From Lunularia cruciata (taxonomy: Eukaryota > Streptophyta > Marchantiopsida > Lunulariales > Lunulariaceae), in the NCBI GenBank assembly GCA_948567375.1, contig OX419762.1, positions 36,499,034 to 36,563,033 of the forward strand: DNA of 64,000 nucleotides. Direction: 5' to 3'. The translations under genes were made by a program, and so were the position numbers. The notes below the pieces were generated by a model, which was not told the origin of the DNA, searched no databases, and saw only the letters and a list, made by a program, of their open reading frames with translations. Below are positions 11,000-20,575 of the stretch, one piece after another. Numbering within the stretch: position 1 is the first letter of the stretch; every line of letters starts with the position of its first letter.

Positions 11000-11858
11000 A
11001 CAAACCCCACCTGGGTGACTTATTAAGGTTGACCATTCTCGAGTGAACACTCAACAATGTGATGTCTAACTAGCAACAATAGAAACAACCACCATTTTGA
11101 CACACTTATTCTTTATCTATGGTGCCATGTGGTCTCCATTGAATTGCATCAATCTCCATTAGTGCTAGCTCCTCCAACCGTGTGTAGTGTATTGGTAGAT
11201 TTTGTGGAGTTCAAGGTCAAGACAAAGTTGTTGCAACCAAGAAATCAAAGCATTCTGCCAACCGCATGGTTTCCTCAAAGTGTTGTGGCTCTTGCAAAAT
11301 TACCACTAATTTGATTTGTGACTTCAAGCCCCTCACAAATCAATCCAAAGTTTCACCTTCTAGTATATCTGAAATTTGCATGATGGTGTTGTAGAATTGC
11401 ATGATATAACTTCTTACATAGCCAATCTACTTCAAATTTGCCAACCTATCTCAGGCAACTAGTGTGGCATTTATAGCTTGAAATCAACCAATCATTGCAC
11501 TCTTGAATTTTGCCCAAATCAATATTGGTGCAACAAATTGTTGTTCAACTTGCTCCACTCAAAATTGCCATCATAGCTTTGCTACTTTACCAATTGGCTG
11601 GAAGCCCAAAACATCTATTTCCATTCATCTTGAAGATTGGTAGCTTGAAAATAACATTTGCAATCAAATACAAAAATTCTCCACTGCACTTGGAAGATTC
11701 TTGCCTTCTAATACCTTATGTTTTGGAAATTAGATGTGGTCTTGTCCTTCTTGAACTAGTGCTATTTCTACATGATCTTGTTGTTGATAGTCTCATTCAT
11801 CAAACAATCGAGTAAGATGCTTGATTTGTTGTTGCATAGCAACGATAACCTTGAGCAT
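11000..11858 (-). pseudogene. Chromovirus gag with decayed zinc knuckle
   Basis: It starts at the - strand ATG complementary to 11856-11858 (MLKVIVAMQQQIKHLTRL), collinear with gag of the copy at 62113. The capsid region is recognisable by comparison with that copy, with several stops. The zinc knuckle, CFYCRQLGHCIAEC in copy 2, has become CFYCC followed by a stop and loss of the His near 11070-11095. The product would package element RNA; it is clearly inactive. Confidence 0.75.
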
Positions 11859-12115
11859 GGCTACTTCTCTATCACACCACTCCCAACTTATCTAATTTAT
11901 TAAGATATTGATGCAACATGTCCACCATTTTCCATAGTTACAACCGGAAGTACCAAGGGTTCCTCAGACAAGGTGATTTCTTTTAGAAAATTCTACCCAA
12001 AGCATGAGGTGATGAATTGTATGAAATGATGCTTGGGTAATATCTATATACAAAATCCCCAATGGTTTAGCGGAAATGGATTTAGTGGTCCATAAATTCC
12101 ATCCATTCCATTCTT

Positions 12116-12128
12116 GCTCTAATACCAA
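12116..12128 (-). other. Primer binding site (tRNA-iMet)
   Basis: On - it reads TTGGTATTAGAGC directly after the 5' LTR, one base from the TGGTATCAGAGC complement of the initiator tRNA-Met 3' end seen in copy 2. It marks the LTR/internal border. Confidence 0.85.
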
Positions 12129-12543
12129 TTTAAAAGACCAAGACCAAGGAGAGCAATAGGAGAATGAAGATCATATTGGGACACTTGAGTATGGAAAACT
12201 CCAAATGCCTAGCATGAACTTGGCTTTGGTATTTATAGAGAGCATACAAGGCTCTTTTGTAAGCTTCTCAAGAAGTTTTCTTGAGCTGCTCTCTTAGAGT
12301 GCAAGCCAAGTTAACCAAAAAGCTTCTTGAGAAGTTTCCTTCTAGAAAATGTCTACTTCGCATGCAAGCTAAGCTAGCTTGGGAAGCTTCCTCCTAGAAA
12401 TTACCACTTGGCATGTTACCCCATACTTGGGAGGGTACCAAGTAGCTTCTTAGATACTTCTAGAATATTCTAGTCTAATTTGGCCCAATTGCTATTTTGT
12501 TTGCCTTGGCTAACTTCATTAAAAAAAACTCCATATTGTTACA
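12129..12543 (-). repeat. 5' LTR of chromovirus copy 1
   Basis: A 415-bp LTR. The inner end has changed from TG to TT (TTTAAAAG); the outer end keeps TTGTTACA. It is followed by ATGCA, the right target duplication. It shares the CTTCTCAAGAAG-type repeats and a TATTTATAG box with the other copies. Confidence 0.88.
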
Positions 12544-13161
12544 ATGCAGACACATTCTATTCAATTTATCTTCTATAGTTATCCACCCTTTGCCATATTC
12601 ATTCTCTATGAAACCTTCTCACTTAGACTTGATCTTAAGCTCCCAAGTTTCTTTGTATTGTTCCATGTACCTCAACCATTTCTAGTAAAGACGGTCACTT
12701 GTCATAGAGTAGGAAATCCTTACCCCTTCCCAGATCAAATTTTTTTTTTAATTACAACTAACAGCTGTCAAATTTTTAATGAGCTTTTCGCAATTCCCAC
12801 CATGAATCTATGCAAAATGTTCAAGGTCTTTCAAATAATCCAAGATTTGGCCATAATGGTGCATTGCCATGCAAAATCGTTCATCTTCTTTGGCTTTGAT
12901 GGGCACAGTAAAAGCCATCCTCAACAATTCTCTAGATTTCCTTAATGGTTGTTCAGGTTGCAAATCCAAACGTGAGTCTATAGGTCTTGGATTTGCATCC
13001 AAAAGTGAGCCTCTTGCATTGCATTGTAACAAGGTCCTTGATCTCCCATTGCTAAATTTTTGTTGCACTTTTGGAGTAAAATTCCTCAACCCCCAATCAA
13101 TTTCTTGGTTTTTGTAGGGCAACAAGGATTGTTTTTTATAACTTGCACTATCCTTTACCAC
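12544..13161 (-). pseudogene. Harbinger ORF1 (Myb-like), 5' part
   Basis: The N-terminal half of the accessory protein, read on - from 13161. The open block 12808-13161 (117 codons) ends MHHYGQILDYLKDLEHFA; then come frameshifts and KWLRYMEQ, GWITIEDKLNRMCLHC, where the chromovirus interrupts. Copy B at 53.4-53.8 kb has the same order (SHYYSQIL, then KTINDKLNHQCPHYSRMDLM). The W...I.DKL...C.H..R pattern resembles Myb/SANT-like DNA-binding proteins that accompany PIF/Harbinger transposases; that assignment is inference. Confidence 0.6.
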
Positions 13162-13774
13162 ACTAATCTATGGAAATGAACCACAACACCAATGCAAAAT
13201 GACTAAACCGCCCTTTAATTGATTGATAGAGGGAGCATTTGCACTAAGGATGGTGAATTTGAGTTTAGAATAGAATAGTCGAGAAGGGCATTTTGGATCC
13301 GCCAAAAATTTCATAAATCCCACTCCAAGACGTACTCATCCAACCACATTTCCATCCTCTCAAGAAACCACATCCCTTCTTCTGACAATAATTTATTTTA
13401 ATACGGCATTCTTAAACCTCCATAACCTATTGCTTGATTCTTAAATGAATGCAAACTTGGATGAAATACCTTGTAACTTAATTTACAAAGCATTCATTCA
13501 TTACCATCTCATCTTGCTACATAGTTCACTAAAACTAGTTAGAAAAGTTTGTTATTTATGCCATAGAATTCATCAAATCTATTTTTGAAACCTCCTAGTG
13601 TTATCGTATATATATCTACATGAGACAATAAGAATAGCAAGCAATTGATCACCTCTAACTATGACATTGAGTTGATACAAAGCATGTTGATGGATGAAGA
13701 TGCCATGTATTCAGGTGCTTACAACTTAATAGTACCAAAAGGTTCTTGACTTGATAGGGGTCTTGGAACCTAGG
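13162..13774. other. No gene recognised; probable right flank of the Harbinger relic
   Basis: No coding family is recognisable. The element's right terminus could lie here, but I found no inverted terminus matching the left side. Confidence 0.35.
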
Positions 13775-14385
13775 AAGAAGACAACTATGTAAAACCCATG
13801 AAGGATGGGAAGATCCATCAAGCGTAACAAGGGAGAGACAAAAGAGGAAAAATGGGTCTAGACCTCAATTTTACCTCTTTCCTACTCCACCTAAGATATC
13901 CAAGTTGTACTAGGTATAAGGTTTATAACCTACTGGAGCATCCAAAGAAGCAACACCTAGTGTGATTGCTCTCCTATGGATTGCACCAACCAATGCTCTC
14001 TATAGAGCAATGAACACACGATGTCTAAAGTATGTTATAAAATATGAGAGAGTGAATGGTACCCCTTGACATCTACTACGATAAGCACTCACACACTCCT
14101 TGACAAGTGTGTCTAATGTTATGTCCACCGCTCTATATAACTCCAAGGCTAGAGGAACAAAGAGATGACCTTGCTACATACCCCTATACTTGGAGATTTT
14201 GCGTGCTGCTGCTCCGCCCGTTGCACATCCAAGAGGATGAGTAATCACTTCTTCCAAAACTGCATCATGAGTAGGATCTGTGACCATGACATCTGCCACT
14301 GTCACTTGATCATCTCGGACAAAGTACAAGTCTACTCTAATACATGTCATGTGCAAAGCATGTCGTTTAAACCACCTGTTGTGTA
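13775..14385 (-). mobile_element. 5'-truncated LINE (family L), nuclease end and 3' UTR
   Basis: On the - strand this copy starts inside the C-terminal nuclease region: MHMTCIRVDLYFVRDDQV, ADVMVTDPTHDAVLEEVITH, then KISKYRG (14174-14356). It runs through the 3' UTR (bases for ACTAGGTGTTGCTTC, GATATCTTAGGTGGAG) to the family terminal box near 13800. The region is collinear with 19310-20573 of the main copy. The 5' truncation is what target-primed reverse transcription produces. Confidence 0.85.
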
Positions 14386-14408
14386 AGTCATTGATCTAAA
14401 CGGTTGAA

Positions 14409-14666
14409 ATGCCCTGAGTATATTCAAGATCCAAATTGTTTACCAAGCATATTGCAATTTGCCAAGAGTTTATATTAGAACAAATTTCTAGCAAAATTAT
14501 ACATCTTCTAATTAGTCAAACCATCTTTAGTGACATGCCCTGAGTGAATTCAAGATCTGAATTGTTTACCAAGCAGATTGGGATTCGCCAAGAGTTCGCC
14601 AATTTGCCTAGAGTTGAATATTAGAACAAATTTTTAATAAAATTATAAGTCTTCTAATTAGTCAAG
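14409..14666. repeat. Tandem duplication of about 125 bp
   Basis: Unit 1 (about 14409-14520) and unit 2 (about 14533-14666) both run ATGCCCTGAGT ... ATTCAAGATC ... TGTTTACCAAGCA ... CTTCTAATTAGTCAA. They differ by scattered substitutions and a short insertion in unit 2. The unit matches none of the named families. Confidence 0.8.
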
Positions 14667-14750
14667 AACATGTGATAAATGTCTTTCCATATGCACACCG
14701 TGCTAATGGGAAGACCATTGACCCAAATGTCGAGCAAACCTGAAGAGCTC

Positions 14751-15296
14751 CTAATCAACCTCGACGAGCATGGGTGTCCTCAGACTTCCACTTACGGAAC
14801 AAGGAAATCTTCTGTACCTACTCGCAATATTGGAAACATTCAGACCAATCGCAGGCCCACACTGTCGTGTGATTTCCTTCCAATAAACTTGGCATGTTTT
14901 ACACATAAAATGCACCTCAGTACCATTAAGTGTTCCAGAATCCTGTCCAGATAGATAGATGTATTTCGAAAAAGGAGACCCCGTGGAAAACACGAAAGAT
15001 GGAAGACCCATCAAGCCGTACAAGGAAGAGACTTGATCTCTGTACTCCCATTGATCAAAATGTCCTGATTCGCTGTCCCCGACGAAGAACTGTACTTTGT
15101 TTCCTTTGAAGTACTCACTGTAGTACACAGACGTTTCAAGCCAGGTACCGGAGAACTTGAAACGTAAATCCTCCACGTGTATAGTTGGTGTTTGGCATAA
15201 AAATAGCTGCGAAAAGAACATGTCGTGAATGAAGATGAAATGGGGGGCGTTTGACATCGTGCGACGAAGTACCATGAAGGAACATGACGGAGGCAC
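14751..15296 (-). CDS. Uncharacterised 181-codon frame containing a LINE tail
   Basis: A - strand frame of 181 codons with no stop. The first half contains FSGTWLETSVYYSEYF and GNKVQFFVGDSES, which look like structured protein but which I cannot assign. In the middle, 14969-15032, it runs through an inverted LINE 3' end (VSSLYGLMGLPSFVFSTGS), then continues to a Cys-containing tail (CKTCQVYW). Either an exon was hit by a LINE tail without breaking the frame, or this is a chance frame in a decayed gene. No start context, signal peptide or splice evidence supports expression. Confidence 0.25.
   Translation of the reverse strand: MPPSCSFMVLRRTMSNAPHFIFIHDMFFSQLFLCQTPTIHVEDLRFKFSGTWLETSVYYSEYFKGNKVQFFVGDSESGHFDQWEYRDQVSSLYGLMGLPSFVFSTGSPFSKYIYLSGQDSGTLNGTEVHFMCKTCQVYWKEITRQCGPAIGLNVSNIASRYRRFPCSVSGSLRTPMLVEVD
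14969..15032 (-). repeat. LINE 3'-end fragment (family L), inverted
   Basis: On - it reads the GTCTCTTCC box, CTTGATGGGTCTTCCATC, TTTCGTGTTTTCC, then GGGGTCTCC and a T run. Only the terminal 64 bp are present. Confidence 0.75.
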
Positions 15297-15299
15297 AAT

Positions 15300-16639
15300 T
15301 CAAAGTCGATAATCACTGCACTACCTAGAACTGTAATGCGGATTAGTAATGCAGTCTACCTAAATCATACCCAGTTTATACAAAAGGATGGAATCCCTCT
15401 CGCACATGACTGCAAATTGGATAGATTAAAGGTGCAAAGAGCACTCATGAGTAAACCAGTTAATACAACTCCCATCCCATACCGTACCATTAATGTCAAG
15501 TCCACTATGGCTCCAGGTTCTAGTCACTGCGCTTGACATTTACTCCCCATACCCAGCCACCAATTTAATCAAAATGCAAAACTTTTCTGAGTGAGAGCAC
15601 GTGATCCATTGACATGGTGACAATTTTCCAGCAATTTTCCACATCGGTACGCAACTTGCATCTGCGACGAAAGCATCCAAAGGTAATGTGGACTTCGCGT
15701 TCCATTTGTGGCTTACAGAATGGATAGATAGAGTACTTCACGATATCAGCGGCGTCCGATTACATATTATCAACATTATTAAGGTTTAATTCCCTTATAG
15801 ATTTTATGTTTTATCCTCGTTTGATGGGGTCTTCCCACCATCTTGTTATCCTCCGTGGTCGCCTTTTCTTCTTGGAACTCTATTGTTCTAAACCCTATTG
15901 ATTCATACTGGAACGTTCTTTTTACTTCTGTGGATTATGAACATTTTAAAAAAATTTAAATGTTTAAATTATTTTACAAAACATTTTTTCTGTTTTCTTG
16001 GTGCGCTCAATCTGTCACCTGTGTAATCCCACTATCCCAGCAGACAAGGAAGTTAGTGTTTTTAGGGTTTACGTGACTTTTGTATGACCAGGGGTGCTTA
16101 TTTAACAAGTCTATTGTTCATTGTTTGTCAAATATGAATGTTACCCATAGAATTCAAAATATTACATTCTTCGTGCAATAAAAAAGAACATTTTATAAAA
16201 ACTCATGGTATTTTAAAATGCATTTTAAAACAAGAAACAAACAAATGTTTCAATATTGATTCATAAAGGTCAGGAGTCCGGGAGAGATGTGAGAGGAAAG
16301 ATATACATTTCTTGAGTGCTTTTTTGCCTATAGTACTTGAGTGAATAGTTGATTCTATTCTTTTTTCAATTTCTGTTCTATTGGTACCTAGATTGAAGAC
16401 CATGGAAAATCAAATAGAAATTTATGGGTATTTTAATGTTTTTTAGGGTTTAGAATGATCATTACACATTGAGAATGATGGGTCTAGAATTTTCATTTCT
16501 AACCTATTTGTTTTCATGATTGAGTTCCATGGGAATTTAGCTTAAAAATTTTTTTAGATGGAAATTAAAATTTTATGAGAGTTTATAGTTTTTAGGGTTT
16601 GGAGACATTGTATTTTCTCATATGAGTTGGGATGTAAGG
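15300..16639. other. No gene recognised; may include the 5' UTR of the LINE copy
   Basis: No coding family is recognisable. A short LINE tail lies at 15816-15868. The part nearest 16.6 kb, with scattered TTTAGGGTTT motifs, may be the untranslated leader of the following element. Confidence 0.35.
15816..15868 (+). repeat. LINE 3'-end fragment (family L)
   Basis: TTGATGGGGTCTTCCCACC, then CTTGTTATCCTCCG, then TGGTCGCC and Ts: the family L terminal box, about 50 bp. Confidence 0.7.
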
Positions 16640-16658
16640 GGTTGTGGTTTTGTAGGTA

Positions 16659-16880
16659 TTGGGAGATGGAGCATCATGTATTAATATTGTTATTCTTATG
16701 CTAGCCATGGCTACACCTCCCCATGCAAGGTTGCCTAGAGCGGCACAGGATACACCATGCCCAGTGTGTCATCGACGCTTTACCTCACAAGAGGTAAAGA
16801 CCCATGTGGGAAGGATGTACAAGAATTATGATTGGATCATCATCATACTCGAGATAATGCATGTTTCCTCTATCCCTTGA
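16659..16880 (+). pseudogene. LINE N-terminal zinc-finger segment
   Basis: The frame contains CPVCHRRFTSQEVKTHVGRMY: Cys-x2-Cys-x11-His, then Tyr where a second His (H-x4-H) would complete a C2H2 finger. R2-type LINEs use such fingers to bind their target DNA. The frame stops soon after and differs from the RT frame, so a frameshift separates them. Confidence 0.6.
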
Positions 16881-17475
16881 TTGACCGTTCCAAGGATACA
16901 GATTGAGTCGTGTGAGTGGTTAGCTTCTCATACGGATTTCATTTTGGAGTTATGTGAGACTAGTTTTCCGTGTCCATGTCTATTCCATAGGCTACCTTGT
17001 ACACTCCATGATGAGGCTAGATAGACTTTTCACCTACCACTTGATTATTTTGCACGTGATCTCTTGGACAAGTTAGCATGGTTCTTATTCCTCCTACTCC
17101 CTCGATGGTGTCTTCATTATGTTAGAAGAGGATGTGCGGGGCATAGAGAGATGGCTGCTAGATTTTTTGATTCCGAGCAAAGGATTGGGCCCCACTACAA
17201 AAGGAATTTGTAGACTGCACATTTAGGAGACAGGTCTTGTCACATGGTACCACAAAGTCCACTCAATTATGATGGTGTAGGACATTGGGTTAAGGGGGAG
17301 AGTTTAGTAGAGCAACACAAGCACTACACTCTATGTGTATAGTTAGTCCTACTGATGAGACTATATCTTCCCTATGCTCACTACATCCTATGGCAAAAGA
17401 AGGATTACCACAAGATGTCTTAGATTATCAGTATGTGTAGCCTTTATATCTTGATAGGTCACTTTTTGGACAAAC

Positions 17476-18462
17476 ATGTGCACTACCTCCCGCCTTTCAT
17501 CAAGAGGCTTGCCAAGGATGGTATATGAGCATCTTAGAGATTACTTTCAGGTGGATGATCCTTTTAGTGGTTTTACCAAGTTGTTTCAAGTGGTTGCAGT
17601 AGTAGCAAGAAGAAACATTCCTATGTTTGTAAGTCAAGTGTTAGGTGTTGGTCTTCTTACAATGGAGAAAGACACAAGGGGCATTAGACCGATTGTTATT
17701 GGAGAGATCTTTTTGCATTTAGTCAGCCACACAATTGTCCTTGAGAATCATTCTCACATTTGATAACACCTTAGTCCACATCAGTTTGGAGTAACTACAC
17801 CTAGAGGATGTGAGACTTTATCTCTAGGTATTAGGGCGCTCTTAAATACCCATCCAGAGTGGGTCATCCTATAGGTGGATGTTGAGAACAGTTTTAATAG
17901 CATCTCATTAGTATCTATCTTTAGAGAGCTTAGGGAGGCTAGTCAATCCTTGGCAAGTCTTATTCCTTTTGTGTAGTCTTTTTATGGCTCTCTTGCTTCC
18001 CTTTACTACCCGCATGGTAGTTCACAACATGGAGTCATCATCTTACAGTCAGCTATTGGTACACATCAAGGAGATCCTTTAGGGAGACCCTCATTTTCCA
18101 TGGCTCACTTTAGAGCTCTCTTATCTACTACTTTGGCCATGCCAAGTTGTGTATCTCCTTCCTTAGTAGATGATACACACATTGTGGGTCTTGTAGATCA
18201 GATTAGGCAGGTCTTTGACCACTTGACTACTAAGCTACATCTATTAGGCTTGAGAGTCAATGTGTCAAAGTGTAAGGCATGGTCCCCTTTAAATTCCTCT
18301 CCTCACCTTGAGCTCCTAGAGGGGTGTATCACATCTACATATGGACAATGTGTTCTTGGAGTGCAGGTAGGATTGGAGGATTTTGTCATACATTGTTTAG
18401 ATGTTGCACTTGTAGAGAATGTTCTCCATGTAGATGACCTTATGTTACTAGGAGATCCATAG
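17476..18462 (+). pseudogene. LINE reverse transcriptase
   Basis: All RT blocks fall in one frame. RGIRPIVIGEIFLHLVSHTI, two stops, LSPHQFGVTTPRGCETL, LNTHPEWVIL, stop, VDVENSFNSIS (first catalytic Asp), SFYGSLASLYY, IGTHQGDPLGRPSFSMAH, then SLVDDTHIVGLVDQ with the paired catalytic Asp, and LGLRVNVSKCKAW. The QGDPLG and DDTHI motifs are typical of non-LTR RT. Open sub-blocks are 17476-17763 and 18100-18462. The copy at 49.05-49.36 kb repeats the last third. Confidence 0.88.
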
Positions 18463-18929
18463 GTGGCATTTGGTATACTCTCCTCTAGTATGGCTTATTG
18501 ACTGACTTAGCTCTTCCACACAATCCCCACACGTATGAGAGCCTTTGATAGGAGGATTATGGGAGTCTTTGGTGATATTATTAGACTAGGGACATTTGAG
18601 TGTGTGAGAGGTGATTTGGCACATAGTCCAACACCTTTACCAATCTAGTGTGGAAGGGTTGGCTTGCTATCTATGGAGGAGAGAACACCTATATTTTTAG
18701 GTAGTTGGGCTCTCTTGGCAACCCTTCTTTCTCTTGTTTTGTGGTTGTTGATAGGTCAATTTTGAAGACTTATGTGATAGAGGTGGATGAGGGATCCTTT
18801 TCCCTCCAGATGTTATTGCAGCAAACAAGAGATAGTTTATCTCCATGGGCACACAAGGACCTTCCATCTTTTGCTTCACTATTTTCAGATTGGACTAGAG
18901 GTTTATAGTCTTCCTTGATAGAGTGACAG

Positions 18930-19489
18930 TGTCAACATACATTGCATTCTAATAATTGACTCATCCATTCTTCAGGCTACTAGCGCACATCTTTGCTCTT
19001 GTTACAACAAGGGTGCAAGCTTTTGGATCAAAGCTCAGCCGTGCCTTCTGACTTGGACCAGCTACTTTCTCTATAGTGATGAGGTTTTGCCTAGGTCTGG
19101 TCCACCCATTTGTATCTTCATTACTCACTTGTGAGTGTGGTTTGACACTAGATGCATCAATGGTCCATATGACACGGTGTCCTTTTGGAGGATTGAGGAT
19201 AACTACCCATGATACTCTTAAGGACATAGTGTTTGCTATGGAACAAGAGAGTGGATACTTGGCTTGGCGTGTCATCTACAAAGCATACAAATGCTTGTAT
19301 GTATTGCAGATGACACGTGTTAGGGCAGACTTATACTTGGTCCGAGATGATCAGGTGATATTAATGGATGTTGTGGTTACGGATCCCATGCTTGATACAG
19401 TTTTGGAGGGACTGATTACCCATCCCCTTGGATGGGCAGCAAGTGTAGCAATAGCTTGCAAGGTCTCCAACTATTGGGGTATGCAATGA
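18930..19489 (+). pseudogene. LINE C-terminal C-C-H-C cluster and nuclease-like domain
   Basis: The block 19076-19489 has CECGLTLDASMVHMTRC (C-x-C-x9-H-x3-C), then TRVRADLYLVRDDQVILMD and VVVTDP. R-x-D followed about 12 residues later by an Asp before a hydrophobic strand is the pattern of the PD-(D/E)xK restriction-like nuclease of R2-type LINEs. A conserved K(V/I)(S)-(N/K)Y near the end is shared with the copy at 14.2 kb. The nuclease assignment is inference from motif and position. Confidence 0.65.
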
Positions 19490-19598
19490 GGTCACCTCTT
19501 TGTTCCTTTAGCCTTTGGAGTTATATGGAGCGATAGATATGGTGTTTGACACATTTGTTAAGGAGTGCACGAGAGCCTATCATGTTAGGCACCAGGAG

Positions 19599-19603
19599 GT
19601 ACC
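19599..19603. repeat. Target-site duplication GTACC (left)
   Basis: GTACC precedes the solo LTR and recurs exactly at 20208-20212. This sets the LTR borders. Confidence 0.88.
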
Positions 19604-20207
19604 TGTAATCTTCCGAGGATAAGAGACCTAAAGAGTAACACATAAGGAGGGACACACAATTTCACACTCAACCTTCGATGCTCCAAAGGAGCACCTTGAC
19701 TTTCTTATATAGCAAGTGTAACTCTCCCAAAGGAAGCTCCATCCTCGGATCAGATGCATGGATTGGTGACCTATCAGCATGCTCTACCCTTAGATTAGTT
19801 ACATACATGGGTGACATGTTAGTTATTATCCTATCTAGTTGGTCAAAACCATCTTTGATTGAAGGGAATCTTTAGGAATCTTCTTGTAAGAATCTCCAAA
19901 TTGCATGGGTGAGGTACCATTGGAAACCTCTCAATGATACAAAATCCTAGGGGGAGAGATGGTTAGCTTGTCCTTTTTTTGGGAGGTGGGGGGAAGCTGC
20001 ATAGTTTTTAGGCCTAATTCATCTGTTTAGGTCTCAAAAATTGACTATGAAGTTTTCAGGCTATTATTGGCTCTTGCACTATTAGTAGAAGTACTCTCTT
20101 GGTGATACCTCTATCTGATCTACCTAGCCCATCATACCTTACATCCTTCTAGATGTTACCAAGTCAATTTTCAACTCTAGATAATAGATCTAACTATTGG
20201 TATTATA
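19604..20207 (-). mobile_element. Solo LTR, second LTR family (LTR-2), inside the LINE 3' UTR
   Basis: A 604-bp solo LTR with perfect GTACC duplications. On + it begins TGTAATCTTCC and ends GGTATTATA (terminal CA changed to TA). The same sequence occurs reversed at 46620-47339, and as a relic from 21588; shared landmarks are CACACTCAAC, CTCCAAAGGAGCACC and GGCCTAATTCATCTGTTTAGG. If the 46.6-kb copy is read in its TG...TATTACA sense, this copy is on -. The internal region is lost, so the superfamily cannot be told. Confidence 0.85.
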
Positions 20208-20212
20208 GTACC

Positions 20213-20573
20213 ACTCTCACTCTCATACTTTGTAGCATAATTTAGACCATGTGTGTCCATTGCTCTACATAGGGTAGTGGTTGCTGCAGCTAGGAGAGCA
20301 ATCACACTAGGTGATGCTTCTTCGGATGCTCTAGTTGTTTATTGACCATACTACTTGCATAGCTTGGATATCTTAGGTGCATTAGGGCAAATTTCTCATA
20401 TCTATTAGGGCTTAGCCACATTTTACCTATTAGGGCTTAGCCCTATTTACCTTTTTGATTCTATTGGGGCTTAGCCCCATTTTACATTTTCTATCTCTCC
20501 CTTGTATGGCTTGATGGGATCTTTCCATCCTCCGTGTTTTCTATGTAGTCGCCCTTTTCATTTTCTTACATAC
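20213..20573 (+). repeat. LINE family L 3' UTR and terminus
   Basis: It continues the LINE after the solo LTR: a ATTGCTCTACATAGGG block, AATCACACTAGGTGATG, GATATCTTAGGTGC, then three GGGCTTAGCC boxes (only one in most copies), CTCTCCCTTGTATGG, and the terminal GTGTTTTCTATGTAGTCGCC. It is the reference for all the short tails in this window. Confidence 0.85.
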
Positions 20574-20575
20574 TA

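Larger units (their letters stand above)
6460..12543 (-). mobile_element. Ty3/gypsy chromovirus, nearly complete, decayed
   Basis: A full-length LTR retrotransposon on the - strand: 5' LTR 12129-12543, tRNA-Met primer site 12116-12128, gag, protease, reverse transcriptase, RNase H, integrase, a chromodomain-like C terminus, and 3' LTR 6460-6948. The pol order (integrase after RT) defines Ty3/gypsy. Many stops and frameshifts and the loss of key residues show it is dead. The two LTRs differ by indels and many substitutions, so the insertion is old. It interrupts a Harbinger ORF1 and is itself interrupted by a solo LTR of the same family (9061-9483). A second copy starts at 61435. Confidence 0.9.
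16640..20575 (+). mobile_element. LINE (family L) with zinc finger, RT and restriction-like nuclease region, decayed
   Basis: The most complete family L copy. In order on +: an N-terminal C2H2-like finger (16659-16880), a reverse transcriptase in one frame with stops (about 17476-18462), a C-terminal C-C-H-C cluster and nuclease-like region (19076-19489), a 3' UTR split by a solo LTR (19604-20207), and the family terminal box ending GTCGCCC at about 20570. There is no LTR of its own and no APE-type endonuclease upstream of RT. This architecture is that of site-specific, restriction-like-endonuclease LINEs (the R2-like type), whereas the usual plant LINEs (L1, RTE) carry an APE nuclease. At least five stops or frameshifts make it inactive. 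The exact 5' end is not visible. Confidence 0.8.

Noticed and set aside
11510-11815. 101-codon + strand frame
   Set aside because: It is antisense to chromovirus gag (- strand), which aligns with gag of copy 2.
12544-12945. 133-codon + strand frame
   Set aside because: Antisense to the Harbinger ORF1 half; the - strand matches copy B in coding order, so the + frame is a shadow.
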